Assembly: GCF_001865575.2 (NCBI RefSeq)
Contig: NZ_CP017561.2
Coordinates: forward strand, 1,426,001-1,490,000
DNA length: 64,000 nucleotides
DNA from: Paraburkholderia sprentiae WSM5005
Lineage (GTDB): Bacteria; Pseudomonadota; Gammaproteobacteria; Burkholderiales; Burkholderiaceae
Reading direction: 5' to 3'
Position 1 is the stretch's first letter; every line of letters begins with the position of its first letter. Positions 27,661 to 37,349 of this stretch are shown here, in pieces. Both the position numbers and the translations under genes were made by a program. Under the pieces are notes generated by a model. The model worked only from the letters and a program-made list of their open reading frames with translations, searched no databases and was not told the origin of the DNA.

Positions 27661-29436
27661 TTAGTCGAGCAGGCTGATCGCAGTCGGCGCGTCCGCGCGC
27701 TTTTCGGCCAGTTCTTCGAACTCGTTGATCGCATCGATCTCGGTGCCCATCGAGATGTTGGTTACGCGTTCGAGAATCACTTCGACGATCACCGGCACGT
27801 TGAATTCGGCGAGCATCGACTGGGCTTTTTGCAGCGCCGGCTTTAGCTCCTCCGGCTTGAACACGCGAATCGCCTTGCAACCCAGACCTTCGGCCACCGC
27901 GACGTGATCGACGCCATAGCCGTTCATCTCCGGCGAGTTGATGTTTTCGAAGCCGAGCTGCACGCAGTAGTCCATCTCGAACGCGCGCTGCGCTTGACGA
28001 ATCAGCCCAAGGTAAGAGTTGTTCACGACCACATGCACATACGGCAGCTTGAATTGCGCGCCGGCCGCGAGCTCTTCGATCATGAACTGGAAGTCGTAGT
28101 CGCCGGACAGTGCGACGATCGGCCGTTGCGGATCGGCCGCGCGCACCCCGAGCGCCGCCGGAATCGTCCAGCCGAGCGGGCCCGCCTGGCCGCAGTTGAT
28201 CCAGTTGCGCGCCTTGTAGACGTGCAGGAATTGTGCCGCGGCGATCTGCGACAAGCCGATCGTGCTCACGTAGCACGTATCGTGACCGAACACCTGGTTC
28301 ATCTCTTCGTAGACGCGCTGCGGCTTCATCGGCACGTTGTCGAAGTGCGTCTTGCGCAGCATCGTGCGCTTGCGTTGCTGGCAATCGGCGACCCACGCGC
28401 TGCGATCCCTCAGCTTGCCCGCGGCCTTCCATTCGCTGGCGACTTCGACGAACAGTTCGAGCGCGGCCTTCGCGTCCGACACGATGCCGAGATCCGGGCC
28501 GAACACGCGGCCGATCTGCGTCGGTTCGATATCGACGTGCACGAACTTGCGCCCCTTCGTATAGACATCGATGCTGCCGGTGTGACGGTTTGCCCAGCGG
28601 TTGCCGATGCCGAGCACGAAGTCGGACGCGAGCATCGTCGCGTTGCCGTAGCGATGCGAGGTCTGCAGACCGACCATGCCGACCATCAGCGGATGGTCGT
28701 CGGCAATCGCGCCCCACGACATCAGCGTCGGGATCACCGGCACGCCGACCGTTTCGGCGAACGTCACGAGCAGGTCTTCGGCCACCGCGTTCAGCACGCC
28801 GCCGCCCGATACGATCAGCGGCTTGTCGGCATCGTTGAGCAGCGTGAGCGCCGCCTCGATCTGCTTGCGGGTTGCCTTCGGCTTGTAGACCGGCAGCGGC
28901 TCGTACGTGTCGATGTCGAATTCGATTTCGGCGAGCTGCACGTCGATGGGCAGATCGACCAGCACCGGGCCCGGACGGCCCGAGCGCATCAGATGAAACG
29001 CCTGCTGAAACACACGCGGCACCAGTGCCGGCTCGCGCACGGTCACGGCCCATTTGGTGACGGGCTTCGCGATCGATTCGATATCGACGGCCTGGAAGTC
29101 CTCCTTGTACAGCCGCGCGCGCGGCGCCTGGCCTGTGATGGCCAGAATGGGAATCGAGTCGGCCTGCGCGGAGTACAAACCGGTGATCATGTCGGTGCCG
29201 GCGGGACCCGACGTGCCGATGCACACGCCGATGTTGCCCGGCTGCGCGCGGGTGTAGCCCTCGGCCATGTGCGACGCACCCTCGACGTGACGCGCGAGCA
29301 CGTGGCTGATGCCGCCGGCTTTGCGCATCGCCGAGTAGAACGGATTGATCGCGGCGCCTGGCACGCCGAACGCGGTATCGATGCCTTCCTTTTCGAGCAC
29401 CAGAACGGCGGCGTCGACGGCTCTCATTTTGGCCAT
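27661..29436 (-). CDS. gcl: Glyoxylate carboligase
   Basis: A 591-residue thiamine diphosphate enzyme that joins two glyoxylates to tartronate semialdehyde with release of CO2. It is the first gene of the glyoxylate salvage operon. The N-terminal PYR domain contains [13 protein letters not shown]: residue 51 is Val where other ThDP enzymes have the activating Glu, the hallmark of Gcl. The cofactor motif starting [18 protein letters not shown] lies near residue 443. Length is equal to E. coli Gcl (593). The operon is divergent from a LysR regulator that is its likely activator or repressor. Confidence 0.96.
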   Translation of the reverse strand: MAKMRAVDAAVLVLEKEGIDTAFGVPGAAINPFYSAMRKAGGISHVLARHVEGASHMAEGYTRAQPGNIGVCIGTSGPAGTDMITGLYSAQADSIPILAITGQAPRARLYKEDFQAVDIESIAKPVTKWAVTVREPALVPRVFQQAFHLMRSGRPGPVLVDLPIDVQLAEIEFDIDTYEPLPVYKPKATRKQIEAALTLLNDADKPLIVSGGGVLNAVAEDLLVTFAETVGVPVIPTLMSWGAIADDHPLMVGMVGLQTSHRYGNATMLASDFVLGIGNRWANRHTGSIDVYTKGRKFVHVDIEPTQIGRVFGPDLGIVSDAKAALELFVEVASEWKAAGKLRDRSAWVADCQQRKRTMLRKTHFDNVPMKPQRVYEEMNQVFGHDTCYVSTIGLSQIAAAQFLHVYKARNWINCGQAGPLGWTIPAALGVRAADPQRPIVALSGDYDFQFMIEELAAGAQFKLPYVHVVVNNSYLGLIRQAQRAFEMDYCVQLGFENINSPEMNGYGVDHVAVAEGLGCKAIRVFKPEELKPALQKAQSMLAEFNVPVIVEVILERVTNISMGTEIDAINEFEELAEKRADAPTAISLLD

Positions 29437-29608
29437 GAATGTCTCCTGAATGTCGGGGAATTACGTCGGTTGGAGGACACTGTAGGCTTGCGCCAAAGGT
29501 TTGATAAGATCAGTCCGGGTCGCTTATTCCGAAACAAAAAGTATTGAATGGCGTGAAGGCCGGCGCACTGCCAGCGGCAGCTCGCCGGCAGCCAGGTGGG
29601 AGACGAGC

Positions 29609-30523
29609 ATGGACCGCTTCAAGCAGATCGAAACCTTCGTGCGGGTCGCCGATGCCGGCAGTCTCGCCGCGGCGGCGCTGGAGGAGGGGGTGTCGCCGGT
29701 GATCCTCGGGCGGCGTATCGACGCCCTCGAAAAGCGCCTCGGCGTGAAGCTCATGTATCGCACCACCCGGCGGCTCGTGGTCAGCGAGGACGGCGCCGCA
29801 TTTCTCGAACGCTGCCGGGGGCTCCTCAGCGAATGGGATCAGGCGGAAAACGAACTGAGCGCGGGGCGTCGCGCGGTGAACGGCCATCTGATCGTGTCGG
29901 CGCCGGCCGCGTTCGGGCGCAAGCACGTCGCGCCGCTCGCGCCCGCGTTCTTGCGCGACAAGCCCGGATTGCAGATGTCGTTCAATCTGACGGATCGGGT
30001 CGTCGATCTGGTGCGCGAGGGCTACGACCTGTCGATTCGCATTGGCGGCGCCGTCGATCCGAACTTCGTCGCGGTGAAGCTCGCGTCGAACCGGCGTGTG
30101 GTGTGCGGCACGCCCGACTATTTCCGCCGCCACGGCAAGCCGAAGACGCTCGAGGATCTGCCGGCCCACAACTGCCTCGCGTTCAATCTGCAAGGCGGGC
30201 AGAACCGCGGCTGGTACTTCCGCCGCAACGGCAAGCTCGCGACGGTGCGGGTTGGCGGCTCGCTCGACTGCAACGATGGCGAACTGCTGCATCGCTGGGT
30301 CTCGGAGGGGCTCGGACTCGGCTGGCGCTCCACCTGGGAAATCCAGCGCCAACTCGCGCGCGGCGAGCTCGAAACCGTGCTCGACGAGTATGCGTTGCCC
30401 GATTACGACATTCTTGCGGTGTACCCGCAGCAGCGCTACGTGCCGGCGCGCGTGCGCTATTTCATCGACTATCTGAAAGACGTCTACGCGAGCGACGACT
30501 ACTGGAGCCGGTCGTCGTACTAG
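29609..30523 (+). CDS. LysR-type regulator, probable controller of gcl operon
   Basis: A 304-residue LysR protein. The N-terminal winged helix begins MDRFKQIETFVRVADAGSLA and reaches about residue 60, followed by a linker helix and an effector domain (about 90-300) with two alpha/beta lobes. It is divergently placed 172 bp from gcl, the usual layout for a LysR regulator and its target. GGGAGACGAGC precedes the ATG at 29609. The effector is unknown; glyoxylate or a related acid would be logical given the neighbours. The CrgA/AaeR-like subfamily has similar N-termini. Confidence 0.87.
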   Translation: MDRFKQIETFVRVADAGSLAAAALEEGVSPVILGRRIDALEKRLGVKLMYRTTRRLVVSEDGAAFLERCRGLLSEWDQAENELSAGRRAVNGHLIVSAPAAFGRKHVAPLAPAFLRDKPGLQMSFNLTDRVVDLVREGYDLSIRIGGAVDPNFVAVKLASNRRVVCGTPDYFRRHGKPKTLEDLPAHNCLAFNLQGGQNRGWYFRRNGKLATVRVGGSLDCNDGELLHRWVSEGLGLGWRSTWEIQRQLARGELETVLDEYALPDYDILAVYPQQRYVPARVRYFIDYLKDVYASDDYWSRSSY

Positions 30524-30697
30524 TTGGCGCGCGGCGCGCGCAGCCGATCGCGGTGTTTTTGCGAATCTTCGCGTGAGTCGGGAATAAACTGGGTCTATGG
30601 CCAGTTCTGCCGTGAAAGACACGTCACGAACGACGCGTCGCGGGGCGCGCAACAGCAGCGACCCGCACGACGCAGCCATGCCCTTGGAGGGGCCCAC

Positions 30698-31615
30698 GTG
30701 GTCCAGACCGACTCAGACGCCGCCCGCGCGCGGGGCGACTCAAACGCCGGCACCGACGCCGATGCCGATGCCGCGAAAAGCCGCCGCTTCCAGCAGCTGG
30801 CGTTGCCGCATCTGGACGCCGCGTACAACCTCGCGCGCTGGCTGTGCGGCAATCCGAACGATGCCGAGGACGTCGTGCAGGAAGCGTTCATGCGCGCGTT
30901 CCGCTTCTTCGATACTTTTCGCGGCGACTCCGCGCGGCCGTGGCTGCTCGCGATCGTACGTCGCACCTGGTACACGGAATGGCGGCGGCGCGCGCCGTCG
31001 CACGACATGCTCGAATTCGACGAAACCATGGACGACGCGACCCTCGACGGCTGGAGTGCGGGCGGCGACGATCCGCAGACGCTGCTGATCCGTGACGAGG
31101 ACGCACGACAGGTGCACGAGGCGTTGGCGCGTTTGCCGGTCGAGTATCGCGAGGTGCTCATTTTGCGTGAATTCGAGGAGATGGGATATCGCGAGATCGC
31201 GCTGGTGGCCGACGTGCCGATCGGGACGGTGATGTCCCGGCTCGCGCGTGGGCGGCGCAAGCTGGCGGAGGTATTGATGGCGCTGCAGCAAGGCGGGGGG
31301 GCGGTTGGCGGGGGGCGCAAAGGCGGGCAGGGTGGGCGGCGCGCGCCGACGGATGCGCCGCTTGATCCGGCTGCGCAGTCGGGGCGACTCGCGCGGTCTG
31401 CGGCCTCGGCGTCTTCTCCGTCCTCTGCGTCCTCGGCGTCCTCTACGTTCCCCGCCCAGCCAACGCGAAGTTCCGGCGAGGGTCGCCCAGCATCATCGGC
31501 GGACGGGCCCGCCACCGCATCGGTGACACAGCTCCGGGCGTTTGCCGACGGCCGGCCTCTCAACATTCCCGGCCCCGCCGCTGGCCCCGCTCAGGAGACG
31601 CCGGATGGACTGTAA
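30698..31615 (+). CDS. ECF-type RNA polymerase sigma factor
   Basis: A 305-residue sigma factor. Region 2 (about residues 33-100) includes LDAAYNLARWLCGNPNDAED and VVQEAFMRAFRFFDTFRGD. Region 4 (about 135-190) includes LPVEYREVLILREFEEMGYR and IGTVMSRLARGRRKL. The start is GTG at 30698 with GGAGG seven bases upstream; no ATG in frame gives as good a fit. A tail of about 110 residues, rich in Gly, Ala and Ser, follows region 4 and is unusual for ECF factors, which are normally near 190 residues. An anti-sigma gene overlaps its 3' end by 11 bp. The signal it answers to is unknown. Confidence 0.88.
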   Translation: MVQTDSDAARARGDSNAGTDADADAAKSRRFQQLALPHLDAAYNLARWLCGNPNDAEDVVQEAFMRAFRFFDTFRGDSARPWLLAIVRRTWYTEWRRRAPSHDMLEFDETMDDATLDGWSAGGDDPQTLLIRDEDARQVHEALARLPVEYREVLILREFEEMGYREIALVADVPIGTVMSRLARGRRKLAEVLMALQQGGGAVGGGRKGGQGGRRAPTDAPLDPAAQSGRLARSAASASSPSSASSASSTFPAQPTRSSGEGRPASSADGPATASVTQLRAFADGRPLNIPGPAAGPAQETPDGL

Positions 31616-32666
31616 CGAAGCTCGGCCGCTCCTCGATGCGAATGCCGATCACGAACTACCGGCGCCCGATGCGCGCCGGGTGCAGCAGCATATCGAGAGC
31701 TGCGACGACTGCCGGCGCGTGAGCGATAACCTCCGCGCGCTGAGCGGTGCGCTGCGCGCAGCGCCGTATCATCGGGCGCCGCAGGCGTTGCGGGCGCGAA
31801 TCGTGGCGGGCTTGCCCGGCGCGCTCGATAAAGCGACCGCGGGGTCGGCCGCGACGGCGGCGCCTGACGATGTACCGAAGGAGTCCGCGGGGAACGCTGC
31901 CACCGGCATCACGGAGCCGGCGACGCAGGAACCGCGGCGTCAGCGTCGCGGCGCGCGATGGCCCGCGTGGCTCGCCGGATGGTTCAGGGGCTTCAGCGGT
32001 TCAGGTGGCGCGGACCGCTCGGGTGCACCGAGTGGCCGGTGCGATTCACGGGGGCGGCAAGCGGACGCCGGCGGTGGGAGCGGCTGGACCGGCTTCGGCG
32101 GCCCGCTCGCCGCGGGCGGTGTGAATCGCGCGGCCGCGCGCGGCGGTCTCGCAGCACTGGTGATCGCGTTGTGCGCGGCCGCCGCGGTCCTGACGCTGAC
32201 GCTGCGCCGCCCCGCCGAATTCACGGCATTCACCGACGAACTCGTTGCAAGCCATGTGCGCGCGCAGATATCCGGCCGAGACATCGACGTCATTTCGACC
32301 GACCGTCACACGGTCAAGCCGTGGTTCAACGGCCGGATCGACTATTCGCCGCCGGTCGAGGATCTCGCGGCGAGCGGCTTCGCGCTGCAGGGCGGCCGGC
32401 TCGACTACCTCGCGCATCGGCGGGTCGCGGTGCTCGTCTACCGCTCCGGCAAGCATGTGATCGACGTGTACGTGCTCCCGCAGTCCGCGGCGGGGGGCGC
32501 GGCGCCGGCATCGCTCGGTCACGACGGCTATTCGATCGCGCACTGGGACGCGGCGGGCATGACCTGGTGGGCGATCACGGACGCCGCGCCGGACGCGCTG
32601 AGCGGCTTCGAAGCGGCGCTCAGAGCGCGTCTGCAGAGCGGCAGCCAGCGCACGGAAGCGGGTTGA
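31605..32666 (+). CDS. Zinc-finger anti-sigma factor
   Basis: A 353-residue transmembrane regulator. The N-terminal zf-HC2 domain starts MDCNEARPLLDANADHELPA and contains the H-x3-C-x2-C motif in HIESCDDC (about residues 30-37). A long Ala/Gly/Ser-rich linker runs to about residue 180, a single membrane span lies near GLAALVIALCAAAAVLTLTL, and a periplasmic domain of about 140 residues follows. It should bind and inhibit the overlapping ECF sigma factor and release it on an envelope signal. The ATG is preceded by AGGAGACGCC, inside the sigma gene. Confidence 0.88.
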   Translation: MDCNEARPLLDANADHELPAPDARRVQQHIESCDDCRRVSDNLRALSGALRAAPYHRAPQALRARIVAGLPGALDKATAGSAATAAPDDVPKESAGNAATGITEPATQEPRRQRRGARWPAWLAGWFRGFSGSGGADRSGAPSGRCDSRGRQADAGGGSGWTGFGGPLAAGGVNRAAARGGLAALVIALCAAAAVLTLTLRRPAEFTAFTDELVASHVRAQISGRDIDVISTDRHTVKPWFNGRIDYSPPVEDLAASGFALQGGRLDYLAHRRVAVLVYRSGKHVIDVYVLPQSAAGGAAPASLGHDGYSIAHWDAAGMTWWAITDAAPDALSGFEAALRARLQSGSQRTEAG

Positions 32667-32753
32667 GTGGCCATAGCGTTCCGGCTCGCGCGACCCGCCG
32701 CCTCTAAGCTCTTGAAAACACATCCGATTCCGCCGCAGAATCGGCGCTATACC

Positions 32754-32782
32754 TTGCAACCCGTCCCCATTCGAGTTACACT
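32754..32782 (+). promoter_or_regulatory. Probable sigma-70 promoter of the rpsF operon
   Basis: TTGCAA (32754-32759) and TACACT (32777-32782) each match four of six consensus bases and are separated by exactly 17 bp. The start would be about 70 bp before rpsF. Confidence 0.5.
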
Positions 32783-32858
32783 CTTCGGCTTCTCACTTGC
32801 CGCACCGGTTCCGACGCCCGGGCGGCTTCTATCCAAAAGTCAGCACAAGGAGTGTGTA

Positions 32859-33233
32859 ATGCGTCATTACGAAATCGTTTTTATCGTGCATCCGGATCAG
32901 AGCGAGCAGGTGCCCGCCATGATCGAGCGTTACAAGAGCACGATCACGTCGCACGGTGGTCAGATCCACCGCGTCGAAGACTGGGGCCGTCGCCAACTGG
33001 CCTACATGATCGAGAAACTCGCGAAGGCTCACTACGTCTGCATGAACATCGAATGCGACCAGACCACGCTCGACGAACTGGAACACGCGTTCAAGTTCAA
33101 CGACGCCGTTCTGCGTCACCTCATCGTCAAGATGAAGAAGGCCGAAACCGGCCCGTCGCCGATGATGAAGGAAGTGCACCGCGAAGAAGCCAAGAAGTCG
33201 GCAGCCGCTCAGCCGACCGAAGCGCAGGCTTAA
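32859..33233 (+). CDS. rpsF: 30S ribosomal protein S6
   Basis: A 124-residue S6 protein of the small subunit, which pairs with S18. It begins [20 protein letters not shown], the first strand and helix of the split beta-alpha-beta fold; [17 protein letters not shown] and a basic, disordered C-terminal tail follow. AAGGAGTGTGTA precedes the ATG, a strong ribosome-binding site. It is the first gene of the rpsF-priB-rpsR-rplI cluster, the conserved arrangement in beta- and gammaproteobacteria. Confidence 0.97.
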   Translation: MRHYEIVFIVHPDQSEQVPAMIERYKSTITSHGGQIHRVEDWGRRQLAYMIEKLAKAHYVCMNIECDQTTLDELEHAFKFNDAVLRHLIVKMKKAETGPSPMMKEVHREEAKKSAAAQPTEAQA

Positions 33234-33302
33234 GACTCACTATTTAAGCTGCCAGACACGCAGCGTCGCTCCGCTCAAGTACACGAAGGCATACACAGGT
33301 AC

Positions 33303-33602
33303 ATGAACCGGCTGCAACTCACGGCCAGCGTCGTCGAACGCGAACCGGTGCGGTATACCCCCGCTGGCGTTCCGATTGCAGGCTGCACGTTGCACCACCG
33401 CACGGAAGTCGTCGAGGCGGGCATTGCCCGTCAGGTCGAACTCACCATGCAGGCGGTTGCCGCGGGCGAAGCGAGCGGTAAGCTCGAAAACTGTCAGATG
33501 GGCGTCGAAACGCTCTTCACGGGTTTTCTGGCTAAAAAGCACCGTAACGCGCGAACTCTGGTATTTCACATCACAGCATTGCAGGACATTGGAAAGGACT
33601 AA
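33303..33602 (+). CDS. priB: Primosomal replication protein N (PriB)
   Basis: A 99-residue OB-fold, single-strand DNA-binding protein that helps PriA reload DnaB at stalled forks. It starts [20 protein letters not shown] and includes [20 protein letters not shown]. It resembles SSB, from which PriB evolved, but is shorter and lacks the acidic SSB tail. Position between rpsF and rpsR is diagnostic. The stop is 2 bp before the rpsR start, and dnaB lies in the same block. Confidence 0.94.
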   Translation: MNRLQLTASVVEREPVRYTPAGVPIAGCTLHHRTEVVEAGIARQVELTMQAVAAGEASGKLENCQMGVETLFTGFLAKKHRNARTLVFHITALQDIGKD

Positions 33603-33604
33603 TC

Positions 33605-33880
33605 ATGCCCCGCCCGACTGGTAAAAAATTCGACAAGCGTCGTCAGCAACAGAACCCGCTGTTCAAGCGCAAGAAGTTCTGCCGTTTCACGGCTGCTGGC
33701 GTCGAGTACATCGACTACAAAGACATCGAAACGCTGAAGGACTTCATCGGCGAGAACGGCAAGATCACGCCGGCGCGTCTCACGGGTACGAAGGCGCATT
33801 ATCAACGCCAGCTGGACACGGCCATCAAGCGCGCGCGTTTCCTCGCGCTGGTGCCGTACACCGACCAGCACAAGGCCTAA
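33605..33880 (+). CDS. rpsR: 30S ribosomal protein S18
   Basis: A 91-residue basic protein of the 30S platform that binds S6. Its core [20 protein letters not shown] and [18 protein letters not shown], ending in a helix rich in Arg and Lys, matches S18 exactly. It lies between priB and rplI with only 2 and 27 bp gaps, in the conserved ribosomal cluster. The start is preceded by GGAAAGG in the end of priB. Confidence 0.97.
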   Translation: MPRPTGKKFDKRRQQQNPLFKRKKFCRFTAAGVEYIDYKDIETLKDFIGENGKITPARLTGTKAHYQRQLDTAIKRARFLALVPYTDQHKA

Positions 33881-33907
33881 CCCGACGACGCGATAAGGAG
33901 CATTCGA

Positions 33908-34360
33908 ATGCAAATCATTCTTCTGGAAAAAGTCGTCAATCTGGGTAACCTGGGCGACATCGTGAAGGTCAAGGACGGTTACGCACGTAACTTCCTGATC
34001 CCGAACAAGAAAGCTCGCCGTGCAACGAAGGAAGCCCTGGCTGAGTTCGAAGTGCGCCGCGCGGAACTCGAAAAGACCGCTGCCGAAAAGCTGGCAGCCG
34101 CTCAGGCTCAAGGCGAAAAGCTGGCAGGCCAGACCGTTCAGGTCAATCAGAAGGCTGGCGTCGACGGCCGTCTGTTCGGCTCGGTGACGAACGCCGACAT
34201 CGCCGCAGCGCTCGGCAAGCAAGGCTTCCAAGTCGAAAAGTCGCAAGTGCGTCTGCCGGAAGGCCCGCTGAAGATGGTCGGCGAGCACCCGGTTCAGGTT
34301 TCGCTGCACACCGACGTTCTCGTCGATGTGACGGTGGCTGTGATCGGCGAGCACGCCTAA
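33908..34360 (+). CDS. rplI: 50S ribosomal protein L9
   Basis: A 150-residue two-domain protein at the base of the L1 stalk. The N-terminal domain starts [20 protein letters not shown] and contains [16 protein letters not shown], the L9 signature. A long connecting helix (about residues 40-75) leads to the C-terminal domain with [32 protein letters not shown] gives a strong ribosome-binding site. It ends the ribosomal part of the cluster and is followed by an intrinsic terminator, so dnaB has its own promoter. Confidence 0.97.
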   Translation: MQIILLEKVVNLGNLGDIVKVKDGYARNFLIPNKKARRATKEALAEFEVRRAELEKTAAEKLAAAQAQGEKLAGQTVQVNQKAGVDGRLFGSVTNADIAAALGKQGFQVEKSQVRLPEGPLKMVGEHPVQVSLHTDVLVDVTVAVIGEHA

Positions 34361-34410
34361 GTCGACCGCTGAGCATCACGCAGTACCAGCCAGCACTTGG
34401 CTGGTGAAGG

Positions 34411-34443
34411 GCAGGGGCCGGGCAACCGGCCCCTGCTTTTTTT
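34411..34443 (+). terminator. Intrinsic terminator of the rpsF-rplI operon
   Basis: GCAGGGGCCGG pairs perfectly with CCGGCCCCTGC around a 4-base GCAA loop and is followed by seven T, 50 bp after the rplI stop. Confidence 0.95.
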
Positions 34444-34526
34444 GTGCCCGACTATCTGTCGAGTATTCCCGGGTTTGCGTTTATTCCGCTCGCAGCCGTC
34501 GCTGGATTGCCCGATAATTCCTCCCC

Positions 34527-35915
34527 ATGAACGCACCGTCCAAAGATCCCCAACTCGAGTCGCTGAAAGTCCCGCCGCATTCGATCGAAGCCGAGCAATC
34601 GGTACTGGGCGGCCTGTTGCTCGACAATGCGGCGTGGGACCGCATCGCCGACTTCCTCGCGCAAAGCGACTTCTACCGCTACGACCACCGCATCATCTTC
34701 GAGCACATCGGCAAGCTGATCGCGGCCACGCGGCCGGCCGACGTGATCACCGTCTACGAAGCGCTCGGCACCGCGGGCAAGGCGGAAGACGTCGGCGGCC
34801 TCGCTTACCTGAATGCGCTCGCACAGAACACGCCGAGCGCGGCGAATATCCGCCGCTATGCGGAAATCGTCCGCGACCGTGCGGTGCTGCGCCGGCTCGT
34901 GTCGGTCGCCGACGAAATCTCTGCCGACGCGTTCAACCCGCAAGGCAAGGAAGTCCGGCAATTGCTGGATGAAGCGGAATCGAAGGTGTTCTCGATCGCC
35001 GAAGACGGCGCGCGCGGCACCCAGGGCTTTCTCGAGATCGGGCCGCTGCTGACCGAAGTGGTCGAACGGATCGACACGCTCTATCACACCGCCAATCCGA
35101 GCGACGTGACGGGTACGCCGACCGGCTTCGTCGATCTGGACCGCATGACGTCGGGGATGCACGGCGGTGAGCTGATCATCGTCGCGGGCCGTCCGTCGAT
35201 GGGTAAGACGGCGTTTTCGATGAACGTCGGCGAATATGTAGCGGTCGAGTACGGGCTGCCCGTCGCGGTGTTCTCGATGGAAATGCCGGGCACTCAGCTC
35301 ACGATGCGTATGCTGGGCTCGGTCGGCCGGCTCGATCAGCATCGCATGCGAACCGGGCGGCTGACCGACGAGGATTGGCCCAAGCTCACGCACGCGGTGC
35401 AGAAAATGAGCGAGGCGCAGATCTTCATCGACGAAACCGGCGGTCTTAACCCGATGGAACTGCGCTCGCGCGCGCGCCGGCTGTCGCGCCAGTGCGGCAA
35501 GCTCGGCCTCATCATCATCGACTACCTGCAGCTGATGAGCGGCTCGTCGTCGGGCGAGAACCGCGCGACCGAAATCTCGGAGATCTCGCGCTCGCTGAAA
35601 AGCCTCGCGAAGGAACTTGACGTACCGGTGATCGCGTTGTCGCAGCTTAACCGCGGCCTCGAGCAGCGGCCGAACAAGCGCCCGATCATGTCGGACCTGC
35701 GGGAGTCGGGTGCGATCGAGCAGGATGCCGACGTCATCCTGTTTATTTACCGCGACGAAGTGTATAACCCGGACAGCCCCGACAAGGGCACCGCGGAGAT
35801 CATCATCGGTAAGCAGCGAAACGGTCCGATCGGTCCAGTTCGCCTCACGTTCCACGGCCAATACACGAAGTTCGACAACTTTGCCGGAGCGCAGAACTTC
35901 TACGGCGGCGAATGA
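34527..35915 (+). CDS. dnaB: Replicative DNA helicase DnaB
   Basis: A 462-residue hexameric helicase that unwinds DNA at the replication fork. The N-terminal collar domain begins after SKDPQLESLKVPPHSIEAEQ and runs to about residue 120. The RecA-like C-terminal domain carries Walker A GRPSMGKTAF near residues 221-230 and Walker B LIIIDYLQLM. Loop segments NRATEISEISRSLKSLAKEL and SDLRESGAIEQDADVILFI are typical of DnaB. No intein is present. The length is near E. coli DnaB (471). Confidence 0.97.
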   Translation: MNAPSKDPQLESLKVPPHSIEAEQSVLGGLLLDNAAWDRIADFLAQSDFYRYDHRIIFEHIGKLIAATRPADVITVYEALGTAGKAEDVGGLAYLNALAQNTPSAANIRRYAEIVRDRAVLRRLVSVADEISADAFNPQGKEVRQLLDEAESKVFSIAEDGARGTQGFLEIGPLLTEVVERIDTLYHTANPSDVTGTPTGFVDLDRMTSGMHGGELIIVAGRPSMGKTAFSMNVGEYVAVEYGLPVAVFSMEMPGTQLTMRMLGSVGRLDQHRMRTGRLTDEDWPKLTHAVQKMSEAQIFIDETGGLNPMELRSRARRLSRQCGKLGLIIIDYLQLMSGSSSGENRATEISEISRSLKSLAKELDVPVIALSQLNRGLEQRPNKRPIMSDLRESGAIEQDADVILFIYRDEVYNPDSPDKGTAEIIIGKQRNGPIGPVRLTFHGQYTKFDNFAGAQNFYGGE

Positions 35916-36388
35916 CGCGAGACGTCGCGAGCGAGTTGTAGCTGCACTGTCGCGAGCGCGGCAACCGCATCCCACGATGTCTGAAGACAGCGCGCCGAGA
36001 GCTCGCGCCGCGCCGCGGCCCGTCTTGGGAACGCATCGCCTTGGGCGTTGACGTCGGATTTCGAAAACTCGAAGCGGGCGGCCCACGCGGATCGGCCGCC
36101 GCAAACACGGCCGGAAAAGATCAGTGCATTCGGTGACATTCTCGGGAACGACGCAGCGCGCAATCTGATCGAGAAACTGGCCGATGAACCGCCGGTCGGC
36201 CTCCGACAATCAGCCGTGCTTTTGCTTGCCGAGTGCCTCGTGCCGTTTTTTCATTGTTACGCGGGGATTGTTGATGTGGCTCGAATGCTGTTGTCCATGA
36301 GGGCCACTTTATCGACGAAGATGGAGCGGGCACGATTCGACGTTCGAGCTGCGCACTGTGTGCAGCCGCTAAAACAGGAAATCCGATC
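35916..36388. other. Intergenic stretch without a supported gene
   Basis: About 470 bp between dnaB and the DUF1330 gene. Frames on both strands run for up to about 100 codons but lack ribosome-binding sites and family features. A short minus-strand piece around 36110-36215 reads like coding sequence but could not be identified. The downstream end holds GGAAATCCGATC before the next start. Confidence 0.45.
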
Positions 36389-36694
36389 ATGCCAAAAGGC
36401 TACCTCATCGCCCACGTGAACATCACGGATGCAGCGGCCTATGCGATCTACTCACAGGCCGCCGGCGAGGCAATCGCCAGCTTCGCAGCGAAGCACGTTG
36501 CGCCGAAAGTCGTCGCGGTCTCCGGCAAACACGAGCACGTGGAAGGCGAGACGCACACGAAACACATGGTGATCGAGTTCGATTCGTTCGCTGACGCGAA
36601 GGCGTTCTACGAGAGCCCCGAATATCAGGCGGCAAAGGCGCTGCGTGCGCAGGCTGCGAGCGGGAATTTCGTGCTGCTTGAAGGAACCGCGTAG
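36389..36694 (+). CDS. DUF1330 domain protein
   Basis: A 101-residue protein with the DUF1330 dimeric alpha-beta-barrel fold. It begins MPKGYLIAHVNITDAAAYAI, includes a strand and helix with HMVIEFDSFADAKAFYESPE, and ends in a helix and strand with GNFVLLEG. The family is widespread and its function is unknown; distant relatives of this ferredoxin-like fold include small mono-oxygenases and isomerases. The ATG fits the family start. It is a single gene followed by an intrinsic terminator. Confidence 0.92.
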   Translation: MPKGYLIAHVNITDAAAYAIYSQAAGEAIASFAAKHVAPKVVAVSGKHEHVEGETHTKHMVIEFDSFADAKAFYESPEYQAAKALRAQAASGNFVLLEGTA

Positions 36695-36749
36695 CAAGCG
36701 GGCATTTGAAGACGCTGACCGGATTCGGTGAGTGTGGTTGCGCCATAGG

Positions 36750-36774
36750 AGCCCGCCGTGTGCGGGCTTTTTTT
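36750..36774 (+). terminator. Intrinsic terminator of the DUF1330 gene
   Basis: AGCCCGC pairs perfectly with GCGGGCT around a 5-base loop, followed by seven T. It is 55 bp after the DUF1330 stop. Confidence 0.9.
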
Positions 36775-36877
36775 ATTCCGGCGCGGCCGCGGGCTGCCGT
36801 GTATGCGCTCCGCGGCCAAACGGATTGGTTCACCACGTCATGCTCGAAACTGATGCTCGCGCCATCGCAACGCGTTT

Positions 36878-37249
36878 CTATCCGATTTGACCCGCGAGTT
36901 CGCGCCTTGCCTCGGCCCATTCTATGAGCGCCTGCATTGACGGCCCCAGCGCGTACCCAATGGCGCTCAGTTCGTACTCAACCCTCGGCGGAACTTGTGC
37001 GAACACCGTTCGCGTCACGATTGCGTCTTTCTCTAACTGCTTAAGCTGCTGGATAAGCATCTTCTGGCTGATTCCGTCGACCATTCGCTCGAGATCAGAA
37101 AATCGCAGCGGGCCTTTCGCCGCAAATAGTTGGCAAAGGACGATGATCTTCCATTTCCCTTCCAGGACTCGAAGCGTCTCTGTCGTGGCGGCGGCCCATT
37201 CCATGCGTCGTTGAGGATCGTCGCAGTTCCATTCACGTTGCTCCGGCAT
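36878..37249 (-). CDS. HxlR-type transcriptional regulator
   Basis: A 123-residue winged-helix protein. TETLRVLEGKWKIIVLCQLF and LRFSDLERMVDGISQKMLIQ contain the HxlR signature, with recognition helix residues QLKQLEKDAIVTRTVF and the wing VPPRVEYELSAIGYAL. Two cysteines (Cys10 and Cys40) could serve as redox or thiol sensors as in other HxlR members. The ATG at 37249 was used; a GTG one codon earlier is possible. It is divergent from an NADP-binding oxidoreductase, its likely target, with a direct repeat in between. Confidence 0.9.
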   Translation of the reverse strand: MPEQREWNCDDPQRRMEWAAATTETLRVLEGKWKIIVLCQLFAAKGPLRFSDLERMVDGISQKMLIQQLKQLEKDAIVTRTVFAQVPPRVEYELSAIGYALGPSMQALIEWAEARRELAGQIG

Positions 37250-37265
37250 CACACTCTCACTGTTT

Positions 37266-37293
37266 GTTACTGACCTTTTGGTGGGTACTTACC
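37266..37293. promoter_or_regulatory. Direct repeat, candidate HxlR operator
   Basis: GTTACTGACC (37266-37275) and GGTACTTACC (37284-37293) match at eight of ten positions and start 18 bp apart, in the 100-bp gap between the divergent HxlR and oxidoreductase genes. The operator role is inferred from position and repeat structure. Confidence 0.4.
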
Positions 37294-37349
37294 ATTATGA
37301 CAGCAGCAACATAGACTATCCGTTGCACGATCAGACGAGGGCCAAGCAA

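Noticed and set aside
26474..29224. 916-codon minus-strand frame across gcl-hyi
   Set aside because: Out of frame with three clear enzymes on the same strand; Arg/Ala-rich shadow.
35916..36388. Possible gene fragment on the minus strand after dnaB
   Set aside because: A short stretch looks coding but no start, ribosome-binding site or recognisable family could be shown.
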